From positions 1 to 54,968 of IMG/VR virus record IMGVR_UViG_3300020201_000026: a DNA stretch of 54,968 nucleotides; one strand, written 5' to 3'. Shown here one piece after another: positions 11,797 through 21,067 of this stretch. Below the pieces are notes generated by a model that worked only from the letters and a program-made list of their open reading frames with translations, did not search any database and had not been told where the DNA came from. Numbering within the stretch: position 1 is the first letter of the stretch; each line of letters starts with the position of its first letter. Source of the stretch: a virus. The translations under genes were made by a program, and so were the position numbers.

Positions 11797-12552
11797 ATGA
11801 AAAGGAAGGACGATGTTTCGTTTGATGCTGTTACGCATTCCTATTTCAACACGGATACGGGAGTGGAGTACACTCCTGTTACGTCTTGGATAGCGAAGCA
11901 CAAGAGGGAGTTTGTTGCAGATGAGAGCAAGACCAGAGCAACTCAGAGGAAGCTTGGCTTAACTCACGAGGAGGTTCTTTCTATGTGGGAGGACAAGAAG
12001 AACAAGGCAGGACAGAGGGGGTCGTATATCCACAACACTATTGAGGACTACTTGGTTTCTGGTAGGGTAGACATGGGGTATAATCCTTTAAACAAGGACA
12101 TACCTTTTACTTATTTAAAAATGCTTAGAAGGAAAAGAGCTAAACTGTGGATAGAGGATATGCTCTGGTACAAGCAGAGGGGGATAGCTGGTCAGAGTGA
12201 TTTGGTGTTGGAGTACAAGAGGCACGTTGAAATAACAGACTGGAAGACCAATGAGAAAGAAACGGAGGCACTATCAAAAGTAATGTGGTACACTGAGAAC
12301 TTCAAGGAGTTGTTTGTAGACCTTCCCCAGACTTCTTTAAACGAGTATGTTATACAGCTTGTGTTATATGGCATAATGGCGAGTTATTATTACGGCAAGC
12401 CTTGTAGGAAGCATACGGTGGTACACATCTTTAACGGGTATAGGGAGATACACCTTGACAAGTTGAAAATGGAATACTACAATGGGCGAGGGCAAAAGAT
12501 AAAAACAACAGTGGTAGCATACGTCAAGAAGAAACTAAAACCTTTATTTTAA
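11797..12552 (+). CDS. PD-(D/E)XK nuclease of the RecB/Cas4 type
   Basis: 251 aa. Motifs: G-S-Y-I-H-N-T-I-E (75-83), with the His and Glu typical of this family, then G-Q-S-D (132-135), D-W-K-T (148-151) and Q-x-x-x-Y (187-191). They supply the metal-binding D, D-x-K and Q. Related nucleases occur next to the late block of crAss-like phages and may act in recombination, end processing or host DNA breakdown. The ATG at 11797 (after AGATTATAAT) is preferred to an upstream TTG at 11770, which lies inside the tRNA. First gene of the rightward operon. Confidence 0.85.
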   Translation: MKRKDDVSFDAVTHSYFNTDTGVEYTPVTSWIAKHKREFVADESKTRATQRKLGLTHEEVLSMWEDKKNKAGQRGSYIHNTIEDYLVSGRVDMGYNPLNKDIPFTYLKMLRRKRAKLWIEDMLWYKQRGIAGQSDLVLEYKRHVEITDWKTNEKETEALSKVMWYTENFKELFVDLPQTSLNEYVIQLVLYGIMASYYYGKPCRKHTVVHIFNGYREIHLDKLKMEYYNGRGQKIKTTVVAYVKKKLKPLF

Positions 12553-12554
12553 AA

Positions 12555-12761
12555 ATGACAGAAGAAAACAAAACAGAAGATATGCAAGAGGAGTACCAGT
12601 TTAACTGGAAAGTTGCTTCTTTGCCTAAGCCTATTGGCAAGATACAAAAGAACAAGTTAGAAATTGCAAGATTGAAAAACACAATACTTAAACAGAGCAA
12701 GGTTATACAAACGCTTTGGGATTATAGGAAGGCGACACAAAACAAAACAAAACAAATATGA
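12555..12761 (+). CDS. Small coiled-coil protein, 68 aa
   Basis: Not recognised. Acidic N-terminus, then a Lys-rich helix with heptad-like spacing (I-x-x-L-K-x-x-I-L). The ATG follows the nuclease stop by two bases and its end overlaps the next gene by four (ATGA), so the three are probably translationally coupled. Possibly an accessory of the flanking enzymes. Confidence 0.7.
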   Translation: MTEENKTEDMQEEYQFNWKVASLPKPIGKIQKNKLEIARLKNTILKQSKVIQTLWDYRKATQNKTKQI

Positions 12762-13780
12762 CTCACCCAAAAGAAATAAACAAGCAGGTATTAGAGTCTT
12801 GGCTAAACGGTTATAAAGGCATGCTGACGGTGTTAGCTAAGAACATACTGTATCACTACGACATAGAAGACACAGGAGACAATCGGGAATACCTCCGAAA
12901 GAGATTGTCTGCTATTAGGCATAGCCCAGTGTTTTCCCCTCCTTTTGAAGGGGAGGTTACAGGATTCACAGAGCCTTTCTTAGCTGCTGTTGCTTCTTCC
13001 CCTGTTGCCCCTGTATTGACTTCTATTCAAGCCTCTGAGATAATAGAGCGTTTGAATAGGGAGTCTTACAGAAGAGAGTTGAAGGTCATATATTTAGTAA
13101 TAGGGGACATACACGCCCCTTTTACTTCTCCTTTTTACTTTAAGCATTGTCAGGAGGTAAAAGAGAAGTACACTATTATAGGGGACGCTTTGTACGGAAA
13201 GCACAACTGGCGATTGCGGATTGTGTTTATAGGGGACATCATTGACGGGCAGGCTATCAGTATGCACGACCACAACCCCAACCTTCAATCGGCAGGGGAC
13301 GAGATGACAGAAGCAAAGGCATCTCTCCACAAGTGGACAACCGAGTTCCCTGTTGCTTATGTAACAGAGGGCAATCACGACTCCTTGTATAAAAGGCAAG
13401 TGTCAAAAGCTGGACTACCACAAGAGGCATTCTCAGGGCTTTCCCGTATGTTGGGCTTGCCTAAAGACTGGCTAATAACAGATGAGCTTATAGACTCTCA
13501 GTACAACATAGTGTTTACGCACGGTACGAAACTAAGCAAATCAACTATCGCGGTAGCTGCTATGAAACGCCAGTACAGTCATGTATGCGGACACCAGCAC
13601 AGCATTTGCAACATAAGCTATATAACTGAAAAGCTGTTTACTTCGTTTGTAGGGTGTGGCATAGACTTCTCTTCCTCCGCGTTTGACTATGCCAAAGGGG
13701 GTGCTAACAATCCTATTTTGAGTTGTCTGGTTATTGTGGACGGCGTACCTGTTTTAGAAACTATGCGAGTAGTAGAGTAA
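12758..13780 (+). CDS. Calcineurin-like metallophosphoesterase, 340 aa
   Basis: All family motifs are present: G-D-I-H (116-119), G-D-I-I-D (159-163), G-N-H-D (205-208), a His at 255 (T-H-G) and G-H-Q-H (278-281). These bind two metals that hydrolyse phosphodiester or phosphomonoester bonds. The first 110 residues are an extra, unrecognised domain. Placed after the nuclease, it may take part in DNA end processing, or it may remove phosphates from a nucleotide signal; the sequence does not decide. Linked to both neighbours by ATGA and TAATG overlaps. Confidence 0.88.
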   Translation: MTHPKEINKQVLESWLNGYKGMLTVLAKNILYHYDIEDTGDNREYLRKRLSAIRHSPVFSPPFEGEVTGFTEPFLAAVASSPVAPVLTSIQASEIIERLNRESYRRELKVIYLVIGDIHAPFTSPFYFKHCQEVKEKYTIIGDALYGKHNWRLRIVFIGDIIDGQAISMHDHNPNLQSAGDEMTEAKASLHKWTTEFPVAYVTEGNHDSLYKRQVSKAGLPQEAFSGLSRMLGLPKDWLITDELIDSQYNIVFTHGTKLSKSTIAVAAMKRQYSHVCGHQHSICNISYITEKLFTSFVGCGIDFSSSAFDYAKGGANNPILSCLVIVDGVPVLETMRVVE

Positions 13781-14118
13781 TGGGAACAGAGGGGGTTCTT
13801 ACCATAGAGAACAAGCAGGGGGGACAAAGGAAGTGGGAGGCTTACATTGTTACGGCTAACTACTATGTGGGAGAGCTGAATCTAAACCTTGTAAACTTCC
13901 CATTGTTGTATGGTATTTCGCGAGAGGAGGTCATAGACAAAACAATAGACAGGCTTGTGGTGTTAAAGAAGGAAATAGCTATGCTGACGGCGGTTTGTAA
14001 AACAAAAAAGAAAACAATACAGCAAGAGGAAAGGTTAAAAGAGCGAGTCTTGCAACGTAATATAAAAAAACAACTAAGAAAAAATGAAAACAACACAGGC
14101 ATTTCTAAACAGCTTTAA
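13780..14118 (+). CDS. Hypothetical protein, 112 aa
   Basis: Not recognised. The start at 13780 is chosen because its ATG overlaps the TAA of the preceding gene (TAATG). Upstream frame extension to 13723 would overlap the phosphoesterase by 58 bp. The C-terminal half is a Lys/Arg-rich helix with coiled-coil character (K-K-K-T-I-Q-Q-E-E-R-L-K-E-R-V). It overlaps the next gene by 35 bp. Confidence 0.7.
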   Translation: MGTEGVLTIENKQGGQRKWEAYIVTANYYVGELNLNLVNFPLLYGISREEVIDKTIDRLVVLKKEIAMLTAVCKTKKKTIQQEERLKERVLQRNIKKQLRKNENNTGISKQL

Positions 14119-14779
14119 CAGCCCTATCACGCCTCTTGTAGTAGACGGTGTAATGGGAGCTAAGTCCAATGAGCAGCTCGGCATAGCCTTAAACAAGCTT
14201 TCTATTGAGTTTAGCAAAAGGGGCTGGGTATGGGACAAGGCGTTCAACTTTATTGGAATAAGAACAGACAACATATTTGACGACACTTTTGCGGATTGGT
14301 TTGTGCTTACTATTGGCACAACGCTTGTGGCTGTTCCTGCCTCTACTGTGGCAGGCGTTACCTCTATATGGAAGTATATGAGCTTGTGGGTCAATGGCAG
14401 GCAGGGCGTAGGCACAATAGCAGAGAACATACAAATTGACTACCTGCTTGTAGAGCCAAGAGGGGACGTTTGGACGGGTTGGACGGGCAATCAAGGCTTT
14501 CTTTACCAAGACAAGGCGATAGCAAAAGTGTATAGAGGGGCAATTAAAGACGGGAACAAGTGGTACACTGACAGGACTAACCCTGAAACGAACAATGTTG
14601 GCTCTGGCTTCAATGTTCACACGTGGGCAGGCTTTAGCCTATGGCAAGTAAGAAACCTAAGCGAGGGCTGCCAAGTAACAAGGGCTGAGTTTTGGGAGAT
14701 TATCTTCCCTTTGTTTGTGAAATACGCAAGGGTCGTATCTGGTAGTAAGAGAATCACGTATAGCCTAATCCAGTTGTGA
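14084..14779 (+). CDS. Putative endolysin, L,D-transpeptidase-like catalytic motif
   Basis: 231 aa. The N-terminal region resembles phage lysins of the type F-x-I-G-I-R-T-D-N then F-D-D. The C-terminal part has V-Y-R-G (149-152), F-N-V-H (176-179) and S-E-G-C-Q-V (193-198). This His followed by S-x-G-C resembles the L,D-transpeptidase/YkuD active site and a group of phage lysins with N-I-H and S-A-G-C-Q. No signal peptide, so export would need a holin; candidates lie at 20038 and 20382. A peptidoglycan role is likely; the exact bond is unknown. Confidence 0.55.
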   Translation: MKTTQAFLNSFNSPITPLVVDGVMGAKSNEQLGIALNKLSIEFSKRGWVWDKAFNFIGIRTDNIFDDTFADWFVLTIGTTLVAVPASTVAGVTSIWKYMSLWVNGRQGVGTIAENIQIDYLLVEPRGDVWTGWTGNQGFLYQDKAIAKVYRGAIKDGNKWYTDRTNPETNNVGSGFNVHTWAGFSLWQVRNLSEGCQVTRAEFWEIIFPLFVKYARVVSGSKRITYSLIQL

Positions 14780-14832
14780 GAGTATAGACAAGGCAGTTAT
14801 CAAAGACGTATCAGAAAAAAAAATAAAATTTT

Positions 14833-15066
14833 ATGATTGACATATCCAACATCGTTGAGGGCTGGTACAACACAATAAACAAAGCTGGACTTTCTTTAGA
14901 CAAACAAAGGATAGCAGAGGACAGAATAAAAACTTGTGAAGAGTGCGAGTACATGAGGATAGGGGTGTTTTACACTGACTGTGCCTTGTGTGGTTGCAAG
15001 CTACCTCAAAAGACGTATAGCTACAAGAAATCAAACGTATGCCCAGAAAACAAATGGAAAGAGTAA
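14833..15066 (+). CDS. Small zinc-ribbon protein, 77 aa
   Basis: Cysteines at 35, 38, 50, 53, 55 and 70 in the order C-x-x-C, C-x-x-C-x-C, C-P. This is a widespread phage family of small zinc-binding proteins with a C-G-C-K-L core and a final C-P-x-x-K-W. It is usually found near terminase genes, as here. Function unknown; nucleic-acid or protein binding is likely. A 53-bp spacer with an A run (AGAAAAAAAAATAAAATTTT-type) precedes the ATG. Confidence 0.7.
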   Translation: MIDISNIVEGWYNTINKAGLSLDKQRIAEDRIKTCEECEYMRIGVFYTDCALCGCKLPQKTYSYKKSNVCPENKWKE

Positions 15067-15074
15067 GATAAAAT

Positions 15075-15548
15075 ATGATAGATTACATAAATGAAAAAGT
15101 GCAGATAGTACCGCAAGGAAAGCATTTCTTTAAGGACGTTCCTAAGAAAGAGCTACCAGACTTGTTGTACTATTTGTACCATTATTATAGCCCCAACAGC
15201 ATATATGTTGGAATGATGCCCAGCGAGAGGAAAGAAGAAATATTAAAAACAACCTCGCTTGACCTTGAAAAGCACAAGGCGTTTGTTAAGAGCTACGAAG
15301 AAGTTACTATGTCCCCGACAGAGAAGCTGGCTATGGCTATAAACGAAAGAATAGAAAAGATAATGCTTGAAGTCAGAACCTCAGAAGTGGATATCAAGGA
15401 CTTAGAAAAAGAGGGCAAGAATCTAAAAGCCTTAACGGAGATATTTAAACTACAAGACCTACTATCAGACAGACTGTCAAAAGAAAACAGGCAAGTAGAA
15501 GGAAAAGGGGCAAAAGCAATAGGCTACTTTGAGAATATAATACTATAA
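15075..15548 (+). CDS. Possible terminase small subunit, 157 aa
   Basis: No recognisable domain. It sits one base before the large terminase gene, is helical and contains a charged coiled coil in the C-terminal half (E-R-I-E-K-I-M-L-E-V and L-K-A-L-T-E-I-F-K-L-Q-D-L-L). Position, size and predicted helices suit a DNA-recognition subunit; the call is positional. Confidence 0.45.
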   Translation: MIDYINEKVQIVPQGKHFFKDVPKKELPDLLYYLYHYYSPNSIYVGMMPSERKEEILKTTSLDLEKHKAFVKSYEEVTMSPTEKLAMAINERIEKIMLEVRTSEVDIKDLEKEGKNLKALTEIFKLQDLLSDRLSKENRQVEGKGAKAIGYFENIIL

Positions 15549-15549
15549 T

Positions 15550-17412
15550 ATGTGGAGGAATACAAAAGCATTTAGCCCTGTCGCGACAGGCAAAGAGAAA
15601 TGTGATGCTCACGGCTTGTCGCAGGAAATGAGAGAGTGGGTGTTTATACAAGTGGAAAGATTTAAAAACGGCTTCATTGTAGACGGGCAACGCATAACAG
15701 GAGCGCACTACTTCTTTTTAAACTTCTTCATGTTGATAGACAAGAAGACAAGCAAGTACAGATACCCCACCTTTCTGGACTTTCAAGCCGACTTCTTTTT
15801 AGAAATAGAAAGAGCGAGAACAGAGCATAAGGGGATAGTTTGTGTTAAAAGAAGACAGATAGGTTTTTCAGAGCTTATGGCGGCGATAGCTGTATTAGAG
15901 CTGTGGTTCAAAGAGAGTCCGCAGATAGTTTTGGCAACAGACGGGGCAGAACAGTTAAAGCCTTTGTGGGAAAAGATAGAACAAGGGATAAACACTTTAA
16001 ACAAAGGCATATTTGCAAAGAATCTAAGGGTAAACACTAAAGAGAGGAAGCAAATGGGCTATCAAAAGAAAGGAAGCTCGGTTTGGTTAGGCAACAGTGG
16101 GGAGATAAACAGAGTAAACTATACAAAAGGAAACATAGGGGACGGGGTAGGCAAGTCGCCAAGCCTGTTGATATGTGATGAAGCAGGAAAGGCAGAGGGG
16201 CTGGTAGACTTTTACTCTATTATGCGACCTGCTATTACAGATAACCTGTCTAACACGATGACAGGGCTGCCTATTATACTTGGAGCTACTGTAGACATGA
16301 CTAAATCGGCAGACCTTAGAGAAATGTTTTACAACCCAGAGGCATACAATATGCTTTCTTACGAGTTTGACGGGCTTACTAAGCCGATAGGCTACTTTGT
16401 AGAGGGCTGGAAGATGAGAGTCATAGACGCAGAAGGAAACAGCCTTAAAGAACCTGCTTTAAAGCTTATACATGCAGAAAGAGAAAAGATACAAAACGGG
16501 ACTAAGGACGAAAGGGCATTAGTCAAAGAAATATCACAGTACCCCTTGTCTCCTGCGGAAGCATTCTTAGACAACGGGGTAAATATATTTAACGGCTACA
16601 AGCTGAAAGTCCAAATAGACGCTTTGATGATGTCGGAAATCACCTTGCGGACAGGGGACATTGAGTTTATGGACAACACGTGGCAGTTTATACAAAACAA
16701 AAACGGCAGATTCACCATTTACGAAGACCCAGAGTACATCTTAGACGAAAAGGGGAACATGGCAATTCCTGAAGGAATGTATATAGGAGGGGCAGACCCT
16801 ATCCACCAAGAGTTAGGGACATCACAAGGGGCTATCTACATTCACAAGCTATACAACGACAAGGCTAAGACTACTTGCGACTTGCCTGTAGCAGAATATT
16901 TGTTTAGACCTACTAACCCAGCTGTTTTTGCTGACGACTGTTTAAAACTGTCGTACTACTACAATGCGACAATGATGGTTGAGCCAACCACCTATATTGT
17001 AAAAGACTACTTCAACAGCAAGAATCAAATGGGACGATTAGCGAATGTCCCTCGTGTGGTAACAACGGATATAAGCAAGGGCAGCCAGACAAAATACGGT
17101 TGTCCTGTTAATGCCTCTACCAAGCCCTACGTTATAGGCTTAGTGGCAAAGTACATAGACGAGAACGTAGAAAAGATAGTGTTCCCACGACTCTTAGATG
17201 AGATGATACGCTATACTTCTGACGGCAACTTTGACTTAATAATGGCTTTTGCGCAAGCACTGGCATATAGAGCAGACTTGTGGGACTGGAAGCCTAAAAC
17301 ACAACGGGAACAAATAACTGAGTTTAACCGTTTCATACGGACAAGGGACGGCAGGATAATACGAGAAGCCGTTTCAAAAGCAGTGTCCCCAACAAGCGAG
17401 TTATATGGATAG
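15550..17412 (+). CDS. terL: Terminase large subunit
   Basis: 620 aa, the ATP-driven DNA packaging motor and nuclease. Walker A-like K-R-R-Q-I-G-F-S (100-107), Walker B L-L-I-C-D-E-A-G (206-213), and in the nuclease domain G-G-A-D-P (413-417) with a conserved Asp at 416. It acts at the portal vertex during head filling. Stop is TAG. It overlaps the portal gene by 8 bp. Confidence 0.92.
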   Translation: MWRNTKAFSPVATGKEKCDAHGLSQEMREWVFIQVERFKNGFIVDGQRITGAHYFFLNFFMLIDKKTSKYRYPTFLDFQADFFLEIERARTEHKGIVCVKRRQIGFSELMAAIAVLELWFKESPQIVLATDGAEQLKPLWEKIEQGINTLNKGIFAKNLRVNTKERKQMGYQKKGSSVWLGNSGEINRVNYTKGNIGDGVGKSPSLLICDEAGKAEGLVDFYSIMRPAITDNLSNTMTGLPIILGATVDMTKSADLREMFYNPEAYNMLSYEFDGLTKPIGYFVEGWKMRVIDAEGNSLKEPALKLIHAEREKIQNGTKDERALVKEISQYPLSPAEAFLDNGVNIFNGYKLKVQIDALMMSEITLRTGDIEFMDNTWQFIQNKNGRFTIYEDPEYILDEKGNMAIPEGMYIGGADPIHQELGTSQGAIYIHKLYNDKAKTTCDLPVAEYLFRPTNPAVFADDCLKLSYYYNATMMVEPTTYIVKDYFNSKNQMGRLANVPRVVTTDISKGSQTKYGCPVNASTKPYVIGLVAKYIDENVEKIVFPRLLDEMIRYTSDGNFDLIMAFAQALAYRADLWDWKPKTQREQITEFNRFIRTRDGRIIREAVSKAVSPTSELYG

Positions 17413-19705
17413 CAAAATATACACCAGCCAAAGCCCTGACTACAACAGAACAAGAACGGCGAACGGAAAAGACTTTATAGAAAGGTTTAGTCCTTTTTCA
17501 GAAAACAAAAACAAAGAATGGTACATGTATTGGGCTAATATGTATATAAGTGCCTTTAGCTCTACTCAGTCCCGTTATGAAGACGAGGCATATAAAAAAT
17601 ACAGGGGCATTAGACAGGCATCTGACTTTGAATACATAACCAAGTCTTTTGGGGCAGCTATGCCCGTACCAGACATACCCCACGTCCCCTTAATTAGCCG
17701 ATTCATAAATCACTTGCGGTCTACAAACGACCTCCGTCCTCTTGTGTTTAATATAAAGTACAATGACGTAGACGCAGTACAGGCGAAAGACAAAGAGATG
17801 ACGGAAAGAGTGGCAAAACAGCTAATGGGAGAAATAATGCAGTCTGTGGACAAGCAGATGCAGGAAGGGGGAGAAATAAAACAAGAAGAAAACAACCAAG
17901 CACTACAAGAAAAAACAAAAGAGATATTAAAACAGATACCTGATTTCAGAACAGTGCAGGAAAAAGCAGCCCAAAAAACAATGGATTTGGCAATTGAGCG
18001 GCTCAATCTTAGGGACAAGTGGTCTACCGCCTTCTTAGACAAGCTGGTAACAGGAAAGCAGTATTACAGATGCAAGCTAAACAGAAAAGGGGAACTACCC
18101 CAATTTGACATTATAAACACAGGCGACATTGCCTTTAGTGCAGATAATGTAGATAGTCTAAACGAATCAACGTTTGTAGTCCACAGGCACTGGCTTGGAG
18201 TGCAGGAGGTGTATGCTAAATACGGTCATTTGCTAAACGCAGAAGAGAAATCCAGACTAAACAGATATGCCTACACTTATACCTCCGACAGCAGAGATAA
18301 AAGGCAACAGCCCTCAGAGTTCAGCGAAATAAACTCTAATGACTTTGGCTATACAGGCTCACAGTCTTCAAACGGGGGAATAGAAATACACGAAGTGGAG
18401 TGGAAGGCAGTGAAAAAGATAGCTGTAACAGAGCTAAACGGAAAATACGAAATACTAAGAGAGGACAGCATATTGACAGACAAAGAGGAAGTCAAATACA
18501 AGTACTTTCAAGAACTGCACACTTGCGTTCGTCTTGACGGAAACATATACCTCAAGTACGGGACAGTGGAATATGCAAGAAGAGACCCTAACAACATATC
18601 AAAGTGTCTTCTTTCTTTTAACGGGCGACTGTATAATAATAGAAACAACCCCCCTCTTTCTATGGTAAGAGAGTTAGGCGACTTACAAGACAGATATGAC
18701 ATCTTGTGGTACAAGCTGTTAGAGATGATTTTGCTAAGTGGCAACAAGGGGATAACTATGATTAAAGAGCTTATACCAAATGGGGACTTGGACGACTGGA
18801 TGTATTGGAGGAAGTTAGGTGTAATGCAACTAAGCATTGCAGGAGAAGGAGTCCACAAAGAACTGATAAACCAAATAGGGCAAGTGATACAGCCTTATGA
18901 CGACAGCCTTTCTCAAAACGGAATACAATCAATCATTGCCCTTTTAAACCAAATAGAGAAGACGGTAGGGGATATATGCGGTGTCCCTCCACAGGCATTA
19001 GGGCAGACCCAGCAGTATGAAACAAAGGCAAATGTAGAAACCTCTATCACACAAGGCACAATAACAACAGAGGTTATCCACAGAGACCACAGCAACTTTG
19101 TAAGGGACAGCCTAAACGATATCCTGTATTGGTCTAAAATAGGACTCAGCGAAGGAACACTAAAAGACTATGTTCTATCTCCTGCCGAGCAGGCACTCAC
19201 AAAAGACTTGTCGTGGAACTATATAGACTACAATGTCTTTGTAACAGACAGCTTCAGAGAAGAAAAGAACCTAATGACAGCGAAGAAACTGGTACAAGAA
19301 CTTGCTATGGCGCAGGCTATTAGTTTTGGCGATGTAATCAAGTCGCTCAACTCAAACTCAATGAACGAGATAAACAACATTGTCAATTCTGCCGTTAAAG
19401 AAATGAGAGAGGCACAACAGAAAAACGCACAAGGGGAGCAACAAGCCAAACAACAAGAGCTACAAGCTAAGATGCAGTTAGAGCAAGCTAAGATGCAGCA
19501 AGACGCTCAATTAGAGCAGGCTAAGATGCAACAAGAAAAAGAGAAACACGTAACAGACAACAGCGTGAAGAAAGAAGAAACAAGCATCAAAGAAAGACTC
19601 GCAGTAGTTGAAGAGCGATATGCCGAAATAGCACAAAAGCAATTAGACGCAGACATAAGCACATCTAACGCAAAAATATCCGCCAGAAAAGGAAAAAACG
19701 AATAA
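17405..19705 (+). CDS. Portal protein
   Basis: 766 aa, directly after the terminase. The N-terminal and central parts have the mixed alpha/beta make-up of portal proteins (for example S-R-F-I-N-H-L-R-S-T-N-D, then R-E-L-G-D-L-Q-D-R-Y-D). The last 120 residues are a long Gln/Glu/Lys coiled coil with repeats of E-Q-A-K-M-Q-Q (three copies), which would form the barrel of the dodecamer. Identified mainly by position, size and architecture. Confidence 0.85.
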   Translation: MDSKIYTSQSPDYNRTRTANGKDFIERFSPFSENKNKEWYMYWANMYISAFSSTQSRYEDEAYKKYRGIRQASDFEYITKSFGAAMPVPDIPHVPLISRFINHLRSTNDLRPLVFNIKYNDVDAVQAKDKEMTERVAKQLMGEIMQSVDKQMQEGGEIKQEENNQALQEKTKEILKQIPDFRTVQEKAAQKTMDLAIERLNLRDKWSTAFLDKLVTGKQYYRCKLNRKGELPQFDIINTGDIAFSADNVDSLNESTFVVHRHWLGVQEVYAKYGHLLNAEEKSRLNRYAYTYTSDSRDKRQQPSEFSEINSNDFGYTGSQSSNGGIEIHEVEWKAVKKIAVTELNGKYEILREDSILTDKEEVKYKYFQELHTCVRLDGNIYLKYGTVEYARRDPNNISKCLLSFNGRLYNNRNNPPLSMVRELGDLQDRYDILWYKLLEMILLSGNKGITMIKELIPNGDLDDWMYWRKLGVMQLSIAGEGVHKELINQIGQVIQPYDDSLSQNGIQSIIALLNQIEKTVGDICGVPPQALGQTQQYETKANVETSITQGTITTEVIHRDHSNFVRDSLNDILYWSKIGLSEGTLKDYVLSPAEQALTKDLSWNYIDYNVFVTDSFREEKNLMTAKKLVQELAMAQAISFGDVIKSLNSNSMNEINNIVNSAVKEMREAQQKNAQGEQQAKQQELQAKMQLEQAKMQQDAQLEQAKMQQEKEKHVTDNSVKKEETSIKERLAVVEERYAEIAQKQLDADISTSNAKISARKGKNE

Positions 19706-19706
19706 T

Positions 19707-20024
19707 ATGGACAACGATACAAGATTACTTTTACGAGCAATAATAGATTTATTGTCAGTTGTTTCTCCTATAACAGGAACAGTGTCAATAAACAACTCTG
19801 CTTTAGTTTCAACCCCTACCTCAAGCTTGGTTGTTGCAGGGGGAACTGTTTCAGCTGGGAGCAACGCTGTTAATTTCACAACAAGCGTTGATTTCGTAGG
19901 AAGCATACTCGGTACTGTAAGACAGTCAAGCACCTCTTACTCTTTCTCAGCTCCTCTTAACGGGACACTGAGCAGCATTGCATACACTGTTACAGCAGGA
20001 AACATAATTATTGACAAACTATAA
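19707..20024 (+). CDS. Small Ser/Thr-rich beta protein, 105 aa
   Basis: Not recognised. Low in charged residues and rich in Ser, Thr, Val and Gly, with short beta-type repeats, as in small capsid decoration or fibre domains. It follows the portal gene by one base. A virion surface protein is a reasonable guess only. Confidence 0.65.
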   Translation: MDNDTRLLLRAIIDLLSVVSPITGTVSINNSALVSTPTSSLVVAGGTVSAGSNAVNFTTSVDFVGSILGTVRQSSTSYSFSAPLNGTLSSIAYTVTAGNIIIDKL

Positions 20025-20037
20025 TTCCTTTTTAAAA

Positions 20038-20379
20038 ATGAATACGTGGATATCTTTCCTAAATAAGCAAACTGCGTTAATAATAACGCTCATAATAGTA
20101 ACCAGTGCTATCTTGATTATGATAATAGTCTATGAGATAGACAGGGTGTTAGCTGTTAAAATGTCCCCTATGCTCCTGCCCTCTTGTATTGGTATTGCCA
20201 ATCTCTATACCTCGCAGCACATTATAAAAATAAGCAGTCGCAAGGACGCTATTGACCAGGAGTCTAAAACAAATCTCGCTGTTGAAATAGCAGAGATAAA
20301 AAGCAAAGAGAAGGAAATACAAAAAGAACTCTTAGAAATCTACAAACGCATTATAGTAATAGAAAACAAACTTTCGTAA
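20038..20379 (+). CDS. Membrane protein, holin-like, 113 aa
   Basis: One strong membrane segment (about residues 13-36, T-A-L-I-I-T-L-I-I-V) and a second weaker hydrophobic region (49-66), followed by a charged coiled coil. The ATG at 20038 is chosen over an upstream frame extension overlapping the previous gene. With the next two genes it forms a lysis-type group, so holin or antiholin is likely. Confidence 0.55.
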   Translation: MNTWISFLNKQTALIITLIIVTSAILIMIIVYEIDRVLAVKMSPMLLPSCIGIANLYTSQHIIKISSRKDAIDQESKTNLAVEIAEIKSKEKEIQKELLEIYKRIIVIENKLS

Positions 20380-20381
20380 AT

Positions 20382-20684
20382 ATGAAAAGCAATAAACTTT
20401 TTCCAAGTGTAAATTTCAGACACGCCTTTACCGTCTTACTGCTTTTTTGCTTTATGACCTTGTGCCTTATACGAGTCAAATACGACAAAGCGGTTTTGGA
20501 CATGCACATAGGGGTAATTGGCACATTGCTCACTTTGTCAGGCAGAAGGTACTTTGACGCTAAACAAATAGACAATGAAGAACCAATTGAAAATAAGGGA
20601 GGACAACCAGATGAAAAAGCTATTCCTGCTGTTAGGGCTTGTACTTGTGCTGTCCCTACTTGCGTTTGCGACACAAAGTTGTAA
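20382..20684 (+). CDS. Membrane protein, holin candidate, 100 aa
   Basis: Two hydrophobic stretches (about 15-32, A-F-T-V-L-L-L-F-C-F-M-T-L-C-L-I, and 41-55) separated by a short charged turn, then a hydrophilic tail ending in a Cys-rich C-T-C-A-V-P-T-C-V-C. Size and topology fit a class II holin. It overlaps the spanin gene by 74 bp in another frame, a common feature of lysis cassettes. Confidence 0.55.
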   Translation: MKSNKLFPSVNFRHAFTVLLLFCFMTLCLIRVKYDKAVLDMHIGVIGTLLTLSGRRYFDAKQIDNEEPIENKGGQPDEKAIPAVRACTCAVPTCVCDTKL

Positions 20685-21066
20685 AAGCCCTAAGCTCATA
20701 ACAAGGACATCTGAAACGATTATTAAAACAGACACTGTTAAAACAGAAGTCGTTAGGATAGACACTGTTAAAAGAAACGACACTGTTTTTATAAAAGAAA
20801 CAATAGAAAAAATAAAAACAATAGAAAACACAAAAACAGTGTTTGTAAAAGAGGAGTGTAAAACAAAATATGAAATAAAGTACGAGTATAAGATCATAAA
20901 AGACACTACGCGAATAAAAGCAAAAGAAAAAGCAAATATAGAAAGAACAAACGCAAAAGAAAAAGTAAAGACAACAAGGATAAACAAAAGAAACAACTGG
21001 TGGCTATGGCTACTTGTAGGAGTCGTAATAGGGTTTGTCTTAGGTAAAACAACTAAAACAAGATAA
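20611..21066 (+). CDS. Putative unimolecular spanin (lipoprotein with C-terminal TM)
   Basis: 151 aa from the ATG at 20611. N-terminal M-K-K-L-F-L-L-L-G then a hydrophobic core and Cys at 24 (T-Q-S-C-K-S), a lipoprotein signal. The middle is a Thr/Lys/Glu-rich periplasmic stalk with repeats of K-T-D-T-V-K and R-I-D-T-V-K. The end is W-W-L-W-L-L-V-G-V-V-I-G-F-V-L-G, a membrane anchor. Lipid anchor in the outer membrane and TM in the inner membrane is the layout of u-spanins such as T1 gp11, which fuse the membranes at lysis. A GGAGG lies nine bases before the ATG, rare in this phage. Confidence 0.7.
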   Translation: MKKLFLLLGLVLVLSLLAFATQSCKSPKLITRTSETIIKTDTVKTEVVRIDTVKRNDTVFIKETIEKIKTIENTKTVFVKEECKTKYEIKYEYKIIKDTTRIKAKEKANIERTNAKEKVKTTRINKRNNWWLWLLVGVVIGFVLGKTTKTR

Positions 21067-21067
21067 A

